Under the pieces are notes generated by a model that saw only the letters and a program-made list of their open reading frames with translations, was not told the DNA's origin and did no database searches. Both the position numbers and the translations under genes were made by a program. Shown in pieces: positions 42,605 through 50,226 of a stretch of 64,000 nucleotides of DNA (within the stretch, counting starts at the first letter, position 1; each line of letters opens with the position of its first letter). Source of the DNA: Actinoallomurus purpureus (GTDB taxonomy: Bacteria; Actinomycetota; Actinomycetes; Streptosporangiales; Streptosporangiaceae); assembly GCF_024055795.1 (NCBI RefSeq), contig NZ_JAMXMY010000018.1, forward strand, positions 157,074-221,073, given 5' to 3'.

Positions 42605-43582
42605 TCAAGAGGCCTCGCAGGCCGGAGATCGCCCGCCGGCGGCGCACAGCCACTTCACCGCATCGGAGACGGAGCCGACCGGGACGATCCGCATCGTGCC
42701 GCCCCGCGCCGCCCGTACCGCGATGTCGCGCTGGAGAACCGGCACGAAGAACACGTCCGTATGGGCCGCCATCGCGGCCTTGACCTTCTCTGCGACCTCA
42801 CCGACGTCGGTCACGGAGCCGTCGAGGCCGACCCCGCCCGTGCCGGCGACACGGTGACCGCCGATGAGGCGTCCCGAGCTCAGCGCGTCGACACGGGCGA
42901 GTGCCAGGATCAGCCCGGCCGACGGCCCTTGTACGACGCCGAGCGGATAGGTGGTCGCGGCGACATCGGAATCCACCCGTACCGCGGCGAGCGAGATGCC
43001 CGACATCCGCTTGATCTCGGACGCTCCCAGCGACTCGCCGGAGACCCTGGGGGCCACGAGGACGCGCACGTTCCTCGCGTCGGCGGTGACGGCCCACAGA
43101 TCGGTCTGGCCACGGAGCGCCACCAGGTGCCGGGCGTCACCGGCGGCCAGGAGCACATCACCGAGGTGCAACCCGCTCGTGACCGCGGCAGCCGTCGCCC
43201 CGGTCACCTGCAGTCCGGCGCTGCCGGTCGGTGTCCGTCGGCCGGTCAGTTGAGCGGCGACGAGCGCGGCCGTGGTCTGCGAGGCGTCCATCGCCTGGCC
43301 CATCGCCTGGCTCATCGTCGAACTCGCGCCGCGCGCCCGGACCATGCGTTCCCCGGTGAATCCGGCCACTGCCCACCGAAACCAGGTGCTACGCCGTACG
43401 ACCACCGTCGTGACCGACCAGGATCCCCGCGCCGGCGTACCGATCCGGATCACCGGACCGGGTCCGATCCGGTCGTACGGCGAGCCGGTCACGCCGAAGC
43501 CGCCGAGCATGATCAGAGAGAGAAGGACGCCGTAGCGAACGCGTCTGGTCTTCTCTCTGTCACGCGTCGTGGTGCCTGCCAT
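42605..43582 (-). CDS. YlbL-type Lon-family (S16) membrane protease with PDZ domain
   Basis: The 325-residue protein has one N-terminal TM helix (about 17-33), a beta-rich extracytoplasmic stretch and a PDZ domain (about 120-175, SAGLQVTGATAAAV, LHLGDVLLAAGD). A Lon-type peptidase domain follows. The Ser-Lys dyad is visible: GPSAGL with Ser221 and GEVAEKVKA with Lys266. YlbL proteins cleave proteins at the outside of the cytoplasmic membrane. It sits between the two response regulator genes of the putative phosphorelay, divergent from the OmpR-type gene (50 bp). A role in activating a membrane sensor by proteolysis is possible. Confidence 0.85.
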   Translation of the reverse strand: MAGTTTRDREKTRRVRYGVLLSLIMLGGFGVTGSPYDRIGPGPVIRIGTPARGSWSVTTVVVRRSTWFRWAVAGFTGERMVRARGASSTMSQAMGQAMDASQTTAALVAAQLTGRRTPTGSAGLQVTGATAAAVTSGLHLGDVLLAAGDARHLVALRGQTDLWAVTADARNVRVLVAPRVSGESLGASEIKRMSGISLAAVRVDSDVAATTYPLGVVQGPSAGLILALARVDALSSGRLIGGHRVAGTGGVGLDGSVTDVGEVAEKVKAAMAAHTDVFFVPVLQRDIAVRAARGGTMRIVPVGSVSDAVKWLCAAGGRSPACEAS

Positions 43583-43631
43583 GTGCAACCCTTTTTAGGG
43601 TAAAGACCGCTTTGGGTATTGTGGGCATGCG

Positions 43632-44342
43632 ATGCCACAGGTTCTCCTCGTCGACGACGACCCGCGATTCGTCAAGGTGGTTGCAAGTCTGCTGAGCAGG
43701 CGCAACCTCCAGGTGAAGTCCGTGTCCAACGGAGGGCTGGCCCGGCAAGCGCTCAACCGCATGGACGTCGACCTCGCGCTGCTCGACCTCAACCTCCCCG
43801 ACATCGACGGGCTGTCCCTCCTCCACCAGTTGCGCGAAGAGGGGAACAACACACCCGTGATCGTGTTGACCGCGCGCAGCAAGCCACACGAGCAGGTCCT
43901 CGGGCTGCGGCTCGGCGGCGACGACTACATCACGAAGCCGTTCGACCCGGAGCTGCTGCTCGCTCGGATTCATGCGGTGCTGCGCCGCAGCTCGGCGGGT
44001 GCCGGAAGGACGATCGGTAGAGGGCGAAGCGACCTGGTCGACCTTCCGCCCGTACTGATCGACCTGTCGGCGCGACAGGTCTTCAAGGACGGGGTGGCGG
44101 TGCGGCTGGCCCCGATGGAGTATGCCGTTCTGGAGTTCCTGGCGCTCAACCGCGGCCGTGCGGTCTCCAAGGAGGAGATCATGCTGCAGGTGTGGGGCAC
44201 CGACCGAGGCGTCTCTCGTACGCTCACCGAGCACATCTCCCGGTTGCGCCGCAAGCTCGGCGAGGGCCTGGTGATCACCATGACGGGATTTGGATACATC
44301 ATCCCGACCGATCCTCAGGTGCCCGCAGCCAAAGCTCAGTGA
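43632..44342 (+). CDS. OmpR-family response regulator (output of putative phosphorelay)
   Basis: The 236-residue protein has receiver motifs D8-D10, Asp52 (LALLDLNLPDIDG), VLTAR and YITKPF. The DNA-binding winged helix covers about 140-225 (LAPMEYAVLEFLALNRGRAVS, HISRLRRKLGEGLVITMTGFGYI). It is convergent with, and overlaps by 44 bp, the phosphotransferase-like gene, and is divergent from the YlbL-like protease gene. There is no kinase gene immediately beside it, which fits a relay in which phosphate arrives from another protein. Confidence 0.9.
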   Translation: MPQVLLVDDDPRFVKVVASLLSRRNLQVKSVSNGGLARQALNRMDVDLALLDLNLPDIDGLSLLHQLREEGNNTPVIVLTARSKPHEQVLGLRLGGDDYITKPFDPELLLARIHAVLRRSSAGAGRTIGRGRSDLVDLPPVLIDLSARQVFKDGVAVRLAPMEYAVLEFLALNRGRAVSKEEIMLQVWGTDRGVSRTLTEHISRLRRKLGEGLVITMTGFGYIIPTDPQVPAAKAQ

Positions 44343-45069
44343 CGAGGACGTTCTTCTCCACCCGGCACCACATCTGGTGGCGCTGGCTCTGCATGAGCGA
44401 GCGCCACCGGGCCATCCCCAGGTCGCGGCCGACTCCGTTCCTCGGCAGGGCCGGCCAGGGCAGCCCGACCTGCCGCCCCAGTCGTTCGAGTTCACTCCGG
44501 GTCAGGTGGGAGGAGGCCGACCGTATGGTGTGGATGGTGAACTCCTCATGCTGCCGGACCGACAGCTGCTGATGCACGAGTCCGTTCAGTAGCGCGGAAT
44601 GGGTATCGAGTACGTCCCTCACCATCTGCTCTGCCAGTCCTTCGGACGTCCGCGTCTCATCGAGATCTCCGAGCAGCCCGGCGAACCCATCGATCGCCGA
44701 GGCGAGGAGTTCCGCGTCATCGCCCGAGTCTCCGCCGGCCGCCTGGGCGAGCAGCCTGGCAGTAACCGTCGCGATCGACAGTTCGCCCTTCATCCGGTGG
44801 ACGAGGCCCAGGACGAACCGGTCGTGCCACTGCTCCGGTCCCGTGTCCCCGTCATGGCGTACGAGCAAGGCGGACGTCCTGCTCAGCGGGATCGCGGTGA
44901 GCGTGCCGCTGCTGAACGCGGACTGCCAGGTCAGGGCCTGGCCGGCGAGGATGAGGGATTCCCGGTCCAGGTCATCCTCACCGTCACCACTCAGATCTTC
45001 GACACCGCGGGGCGGGGACCCCGCCCTCGCGTGAACGACCGTGGAAAGCATTGCTGAGTGTGATCTCAT
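44299..45069 (-). CDS. ChpT/Spo0B-like histidine phosphotransferase with degenerate ATPase domain
   Basis: In the 256-residue protein, after a variable N-terminus (1-75), residues 85-115 read FVLGLVHRMKGELSIATVTA. This is close to a DHp helix with His91 where kinases have H-E-L-R. The C-terminal part (GVGRDLGMARWRSLMQSQRH, then VLVTELWLRAP) follows the spacing of the last part of a HATPase domain (G-x-G-L-G-L-A-x-A ... V-x-L-P). The N and G boxes needed to bind ATP are gone. Spo0B and ChpT have this construction and pass phosphate between receivers. Start overlaps the NusA-like gene stop (ATGA). By-eye assignment. Confidence 0.6.
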   Translation of the reverse strand: MRSHSAMLSTVVHARAGSPPRGVEDLSGDGEDDLDRESLILAGQALTWQSAFSSGTLTAIPLSRTSALLVRHDGDTGPEQWHDRFVLGLVHRMKGELSIATVTARLLAQAAGGDSGDDAELLASAIDGFAGLLGDLDETRTSEGLAEQMVRDVLDTHSALLNGLVHQQLSVRQHEEFTIHTIRSASSHLTRSELERLGRQVGLPWPALPRNGVGRDLGMARWRSLMQSQRHQMWCRVEKNVLVTELWLRAPEDRSG

Positions 45070-45857
45070 ACCTCGTCGGCCGCGGCCGCGGCCGCTGCAG
45101 CCTGATCCGCCTGGAGCTGGTCCATCGCCTTCCGGAGGTCGGTGCCGACCTTGACCACCTGAACATAAAGGCCGGTCAGCTGCCCGGCGAGCTGGGCGTT
45201 CAGGCCGCCCTCGCCGATGCCGCCAGAGAGCTGGTGCTCCTCGACCGCCACGATCGCGTTATCGCGTTCCACGAGGACGTCGGCGACCGAAACGGGACTC
45301 ATCGCATTCCGCAGGTAGATCGCCCGGTCGCCGGAGTATTCGATGATCTCCAGCCTCTCCTTGCCGAACGCGCGGTTCAGCAGCCGCTCCGCACCCTTGA
45401 TCCGGCTGGCACCCCGACCGATGCAGGCGCCTCGAGCGTCGACTCCCAGGGTCGTCGGAGCCACGGCGATCTTCGCTTTGGATCCGGCGACCCGCGCGAC
45501 GTTCTTGATGACGACCTTCCCCGCGAGGATCTCGTCGACGAATCCCGACAGGATCCGCTCGACCAGTTCCGGAGTCGTCACCGACAGCAGCAGCCGCTCC
45601 GTGCCATCCTGCTCTCCTTCGGCGACGCCGGTGACGAGCGCGATGAGGGTGTCACCCGGCACCAGCTCGGGCGGCGCCGCTCCCTCTGGGAGGTCGTACG
45701 TGTCGGCGCGCAGCATGAGCGCATCCCGAGCCTGTCCGGTGCCGGCGTCATAAACGGTGCAGTTGAATCCGTCAGGGCCGCCGGCCTTGATATGCGCGGT
45801 CACCGTGGTGCCGACGAGTGGTGACTCGAGCTCGAGGTCGCTCAGGATGGTTCGCAC
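45066..45857 (-). CDS. Short NusA-like protein (S1 + KH1 + KH2)
   Basis: The 263-residue protein matches NusA from its S1 domain onward. The S1-like region spans about 10-95. LLSVTTPELVERIL and AGKVVIKNVARVAGSKAKIAV lead into KH1 (GVDARGACIGRGASRIKG). IEYSGDRAIYLRNAMSPV leads into KH2 (EHQLSGGIGEGGLNAQLA). NusA binds RNA polymerase through its N-terminal domain and RNA through S1-KH-KH. That N-terminal domain (about 110 residues) is missing here. Both GxxG loops differ from the canonical form. This is a second, reduced NusA, not the essential one. It is translationally coupled to the phosphotransferase gene. Confidence 0.82.
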   Translation of the reverse strand: MRTILSDLELESPLVGTTVTAHIKAGGPDGFNCTVYDAGTGQARDALMLRADTYDLPEGAAPPELVPGDTLIALVTGVAEGEQDGTERLLLSVTTPELVERILSGFVDEILAGKVVIKNVARVAGSKAKIAVAPTTLGVDARGACIGRGASRIKGAERLLNRAFGKERLEIIEYSGDRAIYLRNAMSPVSVADVLVERDNAIVAVEEHQLSGGIGEGGLNAQLAGQLTGLYVQVVKVGTDLRKAMDQLQADQAAAAAAAADEV

Positions 45858-46604
45858 TGGTCATGGACCCTCTCGTTTGGCAGGCAGACTCTGGCTTCGC
45901 CTGGTCCTATCCCGCACTCTAAGGCGCAGGCCCCTGACCTCTAAAGTCCGTGCGCCTTCGGATGCGCAACCCGAAATCGTAAGTTCCCTGGCTTTCTGCG
46001 CCGCCGCGCAGCGGCCGCAGGCGGGGCTCCACGCACCGCGCGCCTGATCACCACCACCTCGCACGTAGGCATCAACGGGCCGACCGGCCCGGCGACCCGA
46101 TACTGGCCGCATCATCGACCGGCTGTTGCACCGCGGCCGCAGGAAAGCCCGCGCAGGGGCGTGAAGCCGAAGGAGAGGCGGCCCTTCTGAATCCGCAAGG
46201 CCCTGATCAGCGCCTTGCGGCCTGGCTTGCGGGAGTTTTGGATCATCCGGGCCCGGGACGCTCCCCGACGCACCGGCCCCGCCGCCGATCTGGAGCACGG
46301 CCCAAGCGAGCGCGATGGGTGCCATCGACGAGCCGGTCCGCGACACCAGCCGTGAATATTCGCCCGGCCGTCTGTGGAACCAGGGAGCGGATTCCCGCGT
46401 CGGCCCGGCCACCGGCCGGCGAGGTCAGACGCGGATAATTCGGGGGGTGGCCGGACAGGCGGCGGGTCGGCTCTGCGGCCGCCTCCCGTACGCGGGCGGC
46501 GATGTCCGGCCACTCCTCCTCGGGGCGGGACTCACGGCGGCCGGCCGGCCGCCGTGGTCGAAGTTCAGGCGGTGATGTCGGCGAAGCCCGTCACCGTGAA
46601 CCTA
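45858..46604. other. 747-bp region without a gene, one hairpin
   Basis: I find no credible coding region. A perfect inverted repeat CCGCAAGGC/GCCTTGCGG lies at 46193-46220. The promoter of the NusA-like operon should be near 45870-45990, but no sharp -35/-10 pair stands out. Confidence 0.5.
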
Positions 46605-48128
46605 TTACCCGAATATTCCGCTGCCCGGGGTGAGGATGTTCGAGGGGTCGTATTTCTTCTTCCAATTGTTGAACGTGGACCACATTGATCCGTAGTGGTT
46701 CTTCCAGTCCGCTGCGGTGAAGGGAATGGCGTCCTCTGGGTAACGCGTGCCGCCGAGGGCGTAGGCCTTATCGTAAAGCTGCTTGTTCCGTTCCGTCATC
46801 TGCGAGGCGAAGGTCGGGTTCGGGCCGGGGTCGGCGGACTCGGTCAAGATGCCGAATGTCCAGACCCATTTCCCGGCGGACGGGACGCGCACGAGGGGGC
46901 GGGTGAAGCTCGACCGAAGGTTGGGCCAGATCAGCAGAAATCCGGTGGGGCCGATGTCCTCCGGCGTGAGCGTCGGGATCACCGACTGCACGAACTGCTC
47001 AACCGCATCATCCGGTACCTGGAGGTTGATCCACGGCTTGACCTTGGCCTCCCAGTTGGCCGTCGCCTTGAAACCATCATAGATCGAATCGACCAGGAAG
47101 ATGTAGTCGAGGTAGTTATAATCGGTGAATTGCGCGGATTGTGCCGCCGGGCTGAGCCCGGTGAACAAAGCGTCGGTGTTCGGGGTATCTCCCTGGTTGT
47201 AGAAAATGGTCGCCCATAGTGCAAGGGGAGACGCGGTGCCGGGGGAGCAGACGTTGATTACGATGTCGAAAGTGGGTTGCCCGGTGGTTCTGTTGATCAG
47301 TGTGCGGATGTCGCTGAAGAACATTGAGATGTCCGTATATGGAATCTGGTATGTGCGTGCCAGCTGCTTGGCCGGGACCAGATCGACCTTTGCGCGGGTG
47401 ATCACGCCGCATTGGCCGAGCCCGCCGAGAGCCGCCTGGAAGAGATCGCTGTTCTTGTCCATTGACGCGTCAACGACGTCGCCGGTTCCGGTCACCACTT
47501 GGACTTGCCGGGTGTGGTCGACCTGCGCTCCCGCTCGGTTGGTGGACCACGCCCCGATGCCGCCGATCGACAGCGTGCCGCCGACGCTCAACTGCGTGTA
47601 ACCGGTGATCGAGGGCGGGGTGAGCCCCTTCGCGTAGGCGGCCTTGATCAAGTCGATCCACTGCACGCCCGCGTCCACGTCCGCGCTGTCGGGTCCGATC
47701 GAGTGGATCGTATTCAGCCAGCGAGTTTCGATGACCAGTCCGCCGCTGACGAGGCCGTAACCGAATACGGAGTTCGGCCTGCCCTGCCCTCCGCCCTGGG
47801 GTGCGACCTTGATGCCGCGCTGCTTGCAGTACTGGATCATCTTGGCGACATCGTTGACCGACCCCGGCCGAAGCACCGCGGCCGGCATTTGCTGGACGAT
47901 GTTGCCCTGGTCGTAAGAATGGGCCGTGCGGGTGTCGGTGTCAAAGTAGATCGTCCCGTCGAGCTTCGGGACGTTGTCGAACGAAGAAGTGGTGGCCGCC
48001 TGTGCGGCCGTCACCCAGGTTCGTGAGATGGGATCGAAGCCCACCACGAGTGCGCCGACCGCAATGCCCGACAGCAGCTGGCGCCGGCTCAATCCACTTC
48101 GCTCGCTCTGACCGCTCTTTCGGTCCAT
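46605..48128 (-). CDS. Tat-exported FAD-binding oxidoreductase (cytokinin dehydrogenase-like)
   Basis: The 507-residue protein begins with a twin-arginine signal (LSRRQLLSG then a hydrophobic run). The mature part is a PCMH/FAD_binding_4 flavoenzyme with VAPQGGGQGRPN and AGVQWIDLIKAAYAKGLTPP. A GTLSIGGIGAWSTNRAGAQVDH segment follows, and the substrate domain is of the cytokinin-dehydrogenase type (YFDTDTRTAHSYDQG near the start). It would oxidise a small external substrate with O2 or another acceptor. Its substrate is unknown. ATG 48128 has AAGGAG 5 bases upstream. No operon partner. Confidence 0.83.
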   Translation of the reverse strand: MDRKSGQSERSGLSRRQLLSGIAVGALVVGFDPISRTWVTAAQAATTSSFDNVPKLDGTIYFDTDTRTAHSYDQGNIVQQMPAAVLRPGSVNDVAKMIQYCKQRGIKVAPQGGGQGRPNSVFGYGLVSGGLVIETRWLNTIHSIGPDSADVDAGVQWIDLIKAAYAKGLTPPSITGYTQLSVGGTLSIGGIGAWSTNRAGAQVDHTRQVQVVTGTGDVVDASMDKNSDLFQAALGGLGQCGVITRAKVDLVPAKQLARTYQIPYTDISMFFSDIRTLINRTTGQPTFDIVINVCSPGTASPLALWATIFYNQGDTPNTDALFTGLSPAAQSAQFTDYNYLDYIFLVDSIYDGFKATANWEAKVKPWINLQVPDDAVEQFVQSVIPTLTPEDIGPTGFLLIWPNLRSSFTRPLVRVPSAGKWVWTFGILTESADPGPNPTFASQMTERNKQLYDKAYALGGTRYPEDAIPFTAADWKNHYGSMWSTFNNWKKKYDPSNILTPGSGIFG

Positions 48129-48689
48129 GAATTCTCCTTCCGGGTCCATACAGTGGCGAGTCAGCATCTTGTGCGAGCAGAAAAAATGTCAATAATGTGT
48201 GATGTATGTCACATATCGCACGGCTGAGTTCGGTGCGGTCTCGTTCAAAAACCGCCTTCACTCTGGATTCGCGTCTTCGCAATCCGCCCGTTGGGAGCAG
48301 GGGATCGGGCCCCGCAACGGCCCTGCTCAGGCCCCACGAACCAGGGAGCGACGGCCCATTGCGTAGCCGACCTTCCGTATCGGGTTCGGTATAAGTACGG
48401 ATGACTGGAAGGTCCACCTGCTACACCATGTGCAGGTCACTGAACCTGGCCATACCCGTGGCGCGCCACGATTTTTCACACGCGGTTCATCCGGTTGCCC
48501 GGCCATCGAACGGATGACGGCGTCCTCATGTCGCAAAGCTTCAACGTCGACGCTCGTACCGAAAAGGCGGAAATTGGAGTGGGGTCCACCGGAAGCGGCG
48601 AAGTTTCGCGGGCGCTGACCACTGCCATCCATTACGATCTTTAGTGCTCCAGTGGGCGCATTTCATCCCCGGTGCTGGGCGGTCCAGGT
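48129..48689. other. Gene-poor region left of the pseudogene scraps
   Basis: No coding sequence that I can support. The AT-richer part 48170-48210 (TGTGATGTATGTCACATATC) carries the inverted element TGTGA-N6-TCACA, a CRP-like site, about 70 bp upstream of the Tat oxidase start. Confidence 0.5.
48194..48215. promoter_or_regulatory. CRP-like inverted repeat TGTGA-N6-TCACA upstream of the Tat oxidase gene
   Basis: The sequence TGTGATGTATGTCACA is a near-ideal CRP/FNR-family half-site pair. It is 66-87 bp upstream of ATG 48128, a typical place for a regulator of this gene. Actinobacteria have CRP-family regulators with this consensus. Binding itself is inferred. Confidence 0.5.
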
Positions 48690-48911
48690 CACCGCATGAT
48701 CGCGGGCGGTGTGTCGGCCGCTGGACGTAGCGAAGCCCCTCGGCCGTGACCGTGAGCCCGAACCGTTCCCAGTCCGGCTTGCCGAGCTTGTGCCAGCGCA
48801 CGTATGCGGCCTCCAGTTCAGCCCACAGACCACGCGGGCCCCTCACGGACGACGAGCTCCTCGTCGACGGCGTACTGACTCGCCCACGAGCCGTCCGACG
48901 CGATCACCCGC
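48690..48911 (-). pseudogene. Frameshifted C-terminus of a methyltransferase
   Basis: On the minus strand one frame reads RWPRVIASDGSWASQYAVDE. Another frame continues GLWAELEAAYVRWHKLGKPD and then ERFGLTVTAEG. This is the normal C-terminus of actinobacterial SAM-dependent (PIMT-like) methyltransferases, broken by a frameshift near 48850. The catalytic part is missing. Confidence 0.5.
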
Positions 48912-48924
48912 GGCCACCGATCAC

Positions 48925-49023
48925 TCACGCGTGCCCGGTGGCGATGGTCAGGCCCCGGCCGTGGCCACGGCCGCGTTCGGCCGCGCCGGTGCGGAACCGC
49001 CCCGGCCCGTTCCACTTGGCAAA
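48925..49023 (-). pseudogene. Tail of a histidine kinase ATPase domain
   Basis: The minus strand reads GRFRTGAAERGRGHGRGLTIATGHA and then stops. This resembles the G2-box end of kinases (RFRTGxAxRGxGHGLGL). Nothing upstream continues it; the aldo/keto reductase promoter lies there instead. It is a small scrap. Confidence 0.4.
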
Positions 49024-49065
49024 CGGAACCATGTTCCGTATGTTGGTTAGTGGAACAAGGCTCCG
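49024..49065 (+). promoter_or_regulatory. Operator-like repeats before the aldo/keto reductase gene
   Basis: A perfect inverted repeat CGGAAC-CAT-GTTCCG (49024-49038) is followed by an imperfect copy (TGGAACAAGGCTCCG, 49051-49065). GGAAC-N3-GTTCC is a known type of TetR-family operator. No TetR gene is adjacent. The gene start is 82 bp downstream. Confidence 0.6.
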
Positions 49066-49146
49066 TTTGTTCGGGATGCCGGAACAGGCGAGCCGAAACC
49101 AGGCCACGCATCGCAAACTCGCTTCACCTCCCAAGGGGGAACAGTC

Positions 49147-50166
49147 ATGCAGTACCGCACCTTGGGCCGCACCGGTGTGCAGGTCAGCACCCTCGTGCTC
49201 GGCGCGATGAACTTCGGCAGTTTGGGGCGCACCACCCAGGACGAGGTCACCGCCATGGTCGACGCCGCCCTGGAGGGTGGGATCAACCTCATCGACACCG
49301 CCGACATGTACAGCCAGGGCGAGTCGGAGGAGATGGTCGGCAAGGCCATCGCCGGCCGCCGCGACGACATCGTGCTGGCCACGAAGGCGAGCATGCCCAT
49401 GGGCGACGAGCGCAACCATCAGGGCAGTTCGCGCCGCTGGTTGGTCACCGAGTTGGACGACAGCCTGCGCCGTCTCGGTGTCGACCACGTCGATCTCTAC
49501 CAGATTCACCGGTGGGACCCGAGCACCAGCGACGAGGAGACGCTGTCGGCGCTGACCGACCTGCAACGCGCGGGAAAGATTCGCTACTTCGGCTCCTCGA
49601 CGTTCCCCGCGTACCGCATCGTGCAGGCCGAGTGGGCCGCCCGGGAGAACCATCTGAGCCGTTACGTCACCGAACAGCCCAGCTACTCGATCCTGCAGCG
49701 CGGTGTCGAAACCCACGTACTGCCCGTGACCGAGCAGTACGGACTCGGCGTGCTGGTGTGGAGCCCGTTGGCCTCGGGCTGGCTGTCGGGCGCGATCCGC
49801 GACGGCCGGGAGATCACCACCAGCCGCTCGACATTCATGCCGCAACGCTTCGACACCGCCATCCCCTCCAACCGGGCCAGGCTCGATGCCGTCGAGCAAC
49901 TGGCCAAGGTCGCCGACGAGGCCGACCTGACCATGATCCAGCTCGCGCTCGGATTCGTCACCGCGCATCCCGCCGTGACCAGCGCGATCATCGGCCCCCG
50001 CACGCTGGACCACCTGCACTCGCAACTCGCCGCCGCGGACACAGTGCTCTCCGCCGACGTACTCGACGCGATCGACGCGATCGTCGCTCCCGGCGTCGAC
50101 CTCGCCGCACACGAGAAGTACGACACGCCGCCCGCCCTGCTCGACGCGGCGCAGCGACGTCGCTGA
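49147..50166 (+). CDS. Aldo/keto reductase
   Basis: The 339-residue TIM-barrel oxidoreductase has the catalytic tetrad in place: Asp and Tyr in INLIDTADMYSQG, Lys in VLATKAS, His in LYQIHRWDP. NADPH-binding residues lie toward the C-terminus (IIGPRTLDHLHSQLAA). The QYGLGVLVWSPLASGWLSG stretch places it in the YajO/AKR11-like group that reduces aldehydes and ketones. ATG has AAGGGGG 8 bases upstream. A palindromic operator precedes it, so it is probably induced by a small molecule. Confidence 0.92.
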   Translation: MQYRTLGRTGVQVSTLVLGAMNFGSLGRTTQDEVTAMVDAALEGGINLIDTADMYSQGESEEMVGKAIAGRRDDIVLATKASMPMGDERNHQGSSRRWLVTELDDSLRRLGVDHVDLYQIHRWDPSTSDEETLSALTDLQRAGKIRYFGSSTFPAYRIVQAEWAARENHLSRYVTEQPSYSILQRGVETHVLPVTEQYGLGVLVWSPLASGWLSGAIRDGREITTSRSTFMPQRFDTAIPSNRARLDAVEQLAKVADEADLTMIQLALGFVTAHPAVTSAIIGPRTLDHLHSQLAAADTVLSADVLDAIDAIVAPGVDLAAHEKYDTPPALLDAAQRRR

Positions 50167-50226
50167 TCGCTCGTCACCGCGTGCTGTCTGGTCCGCCCCG
50201 CCCGGCTTCGCGCACCGACGCGAGCG

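Noticed and set aside
46112..46513. Minus-strand frame before the Tat oxidase
   Set aside because: No homology, no ribosome site and arginine-rich content.
48327..48632. 101-residue minus-strand frame
   Set aside because: It shows no motif and crosses the region that holds scraps; no ribosome site.
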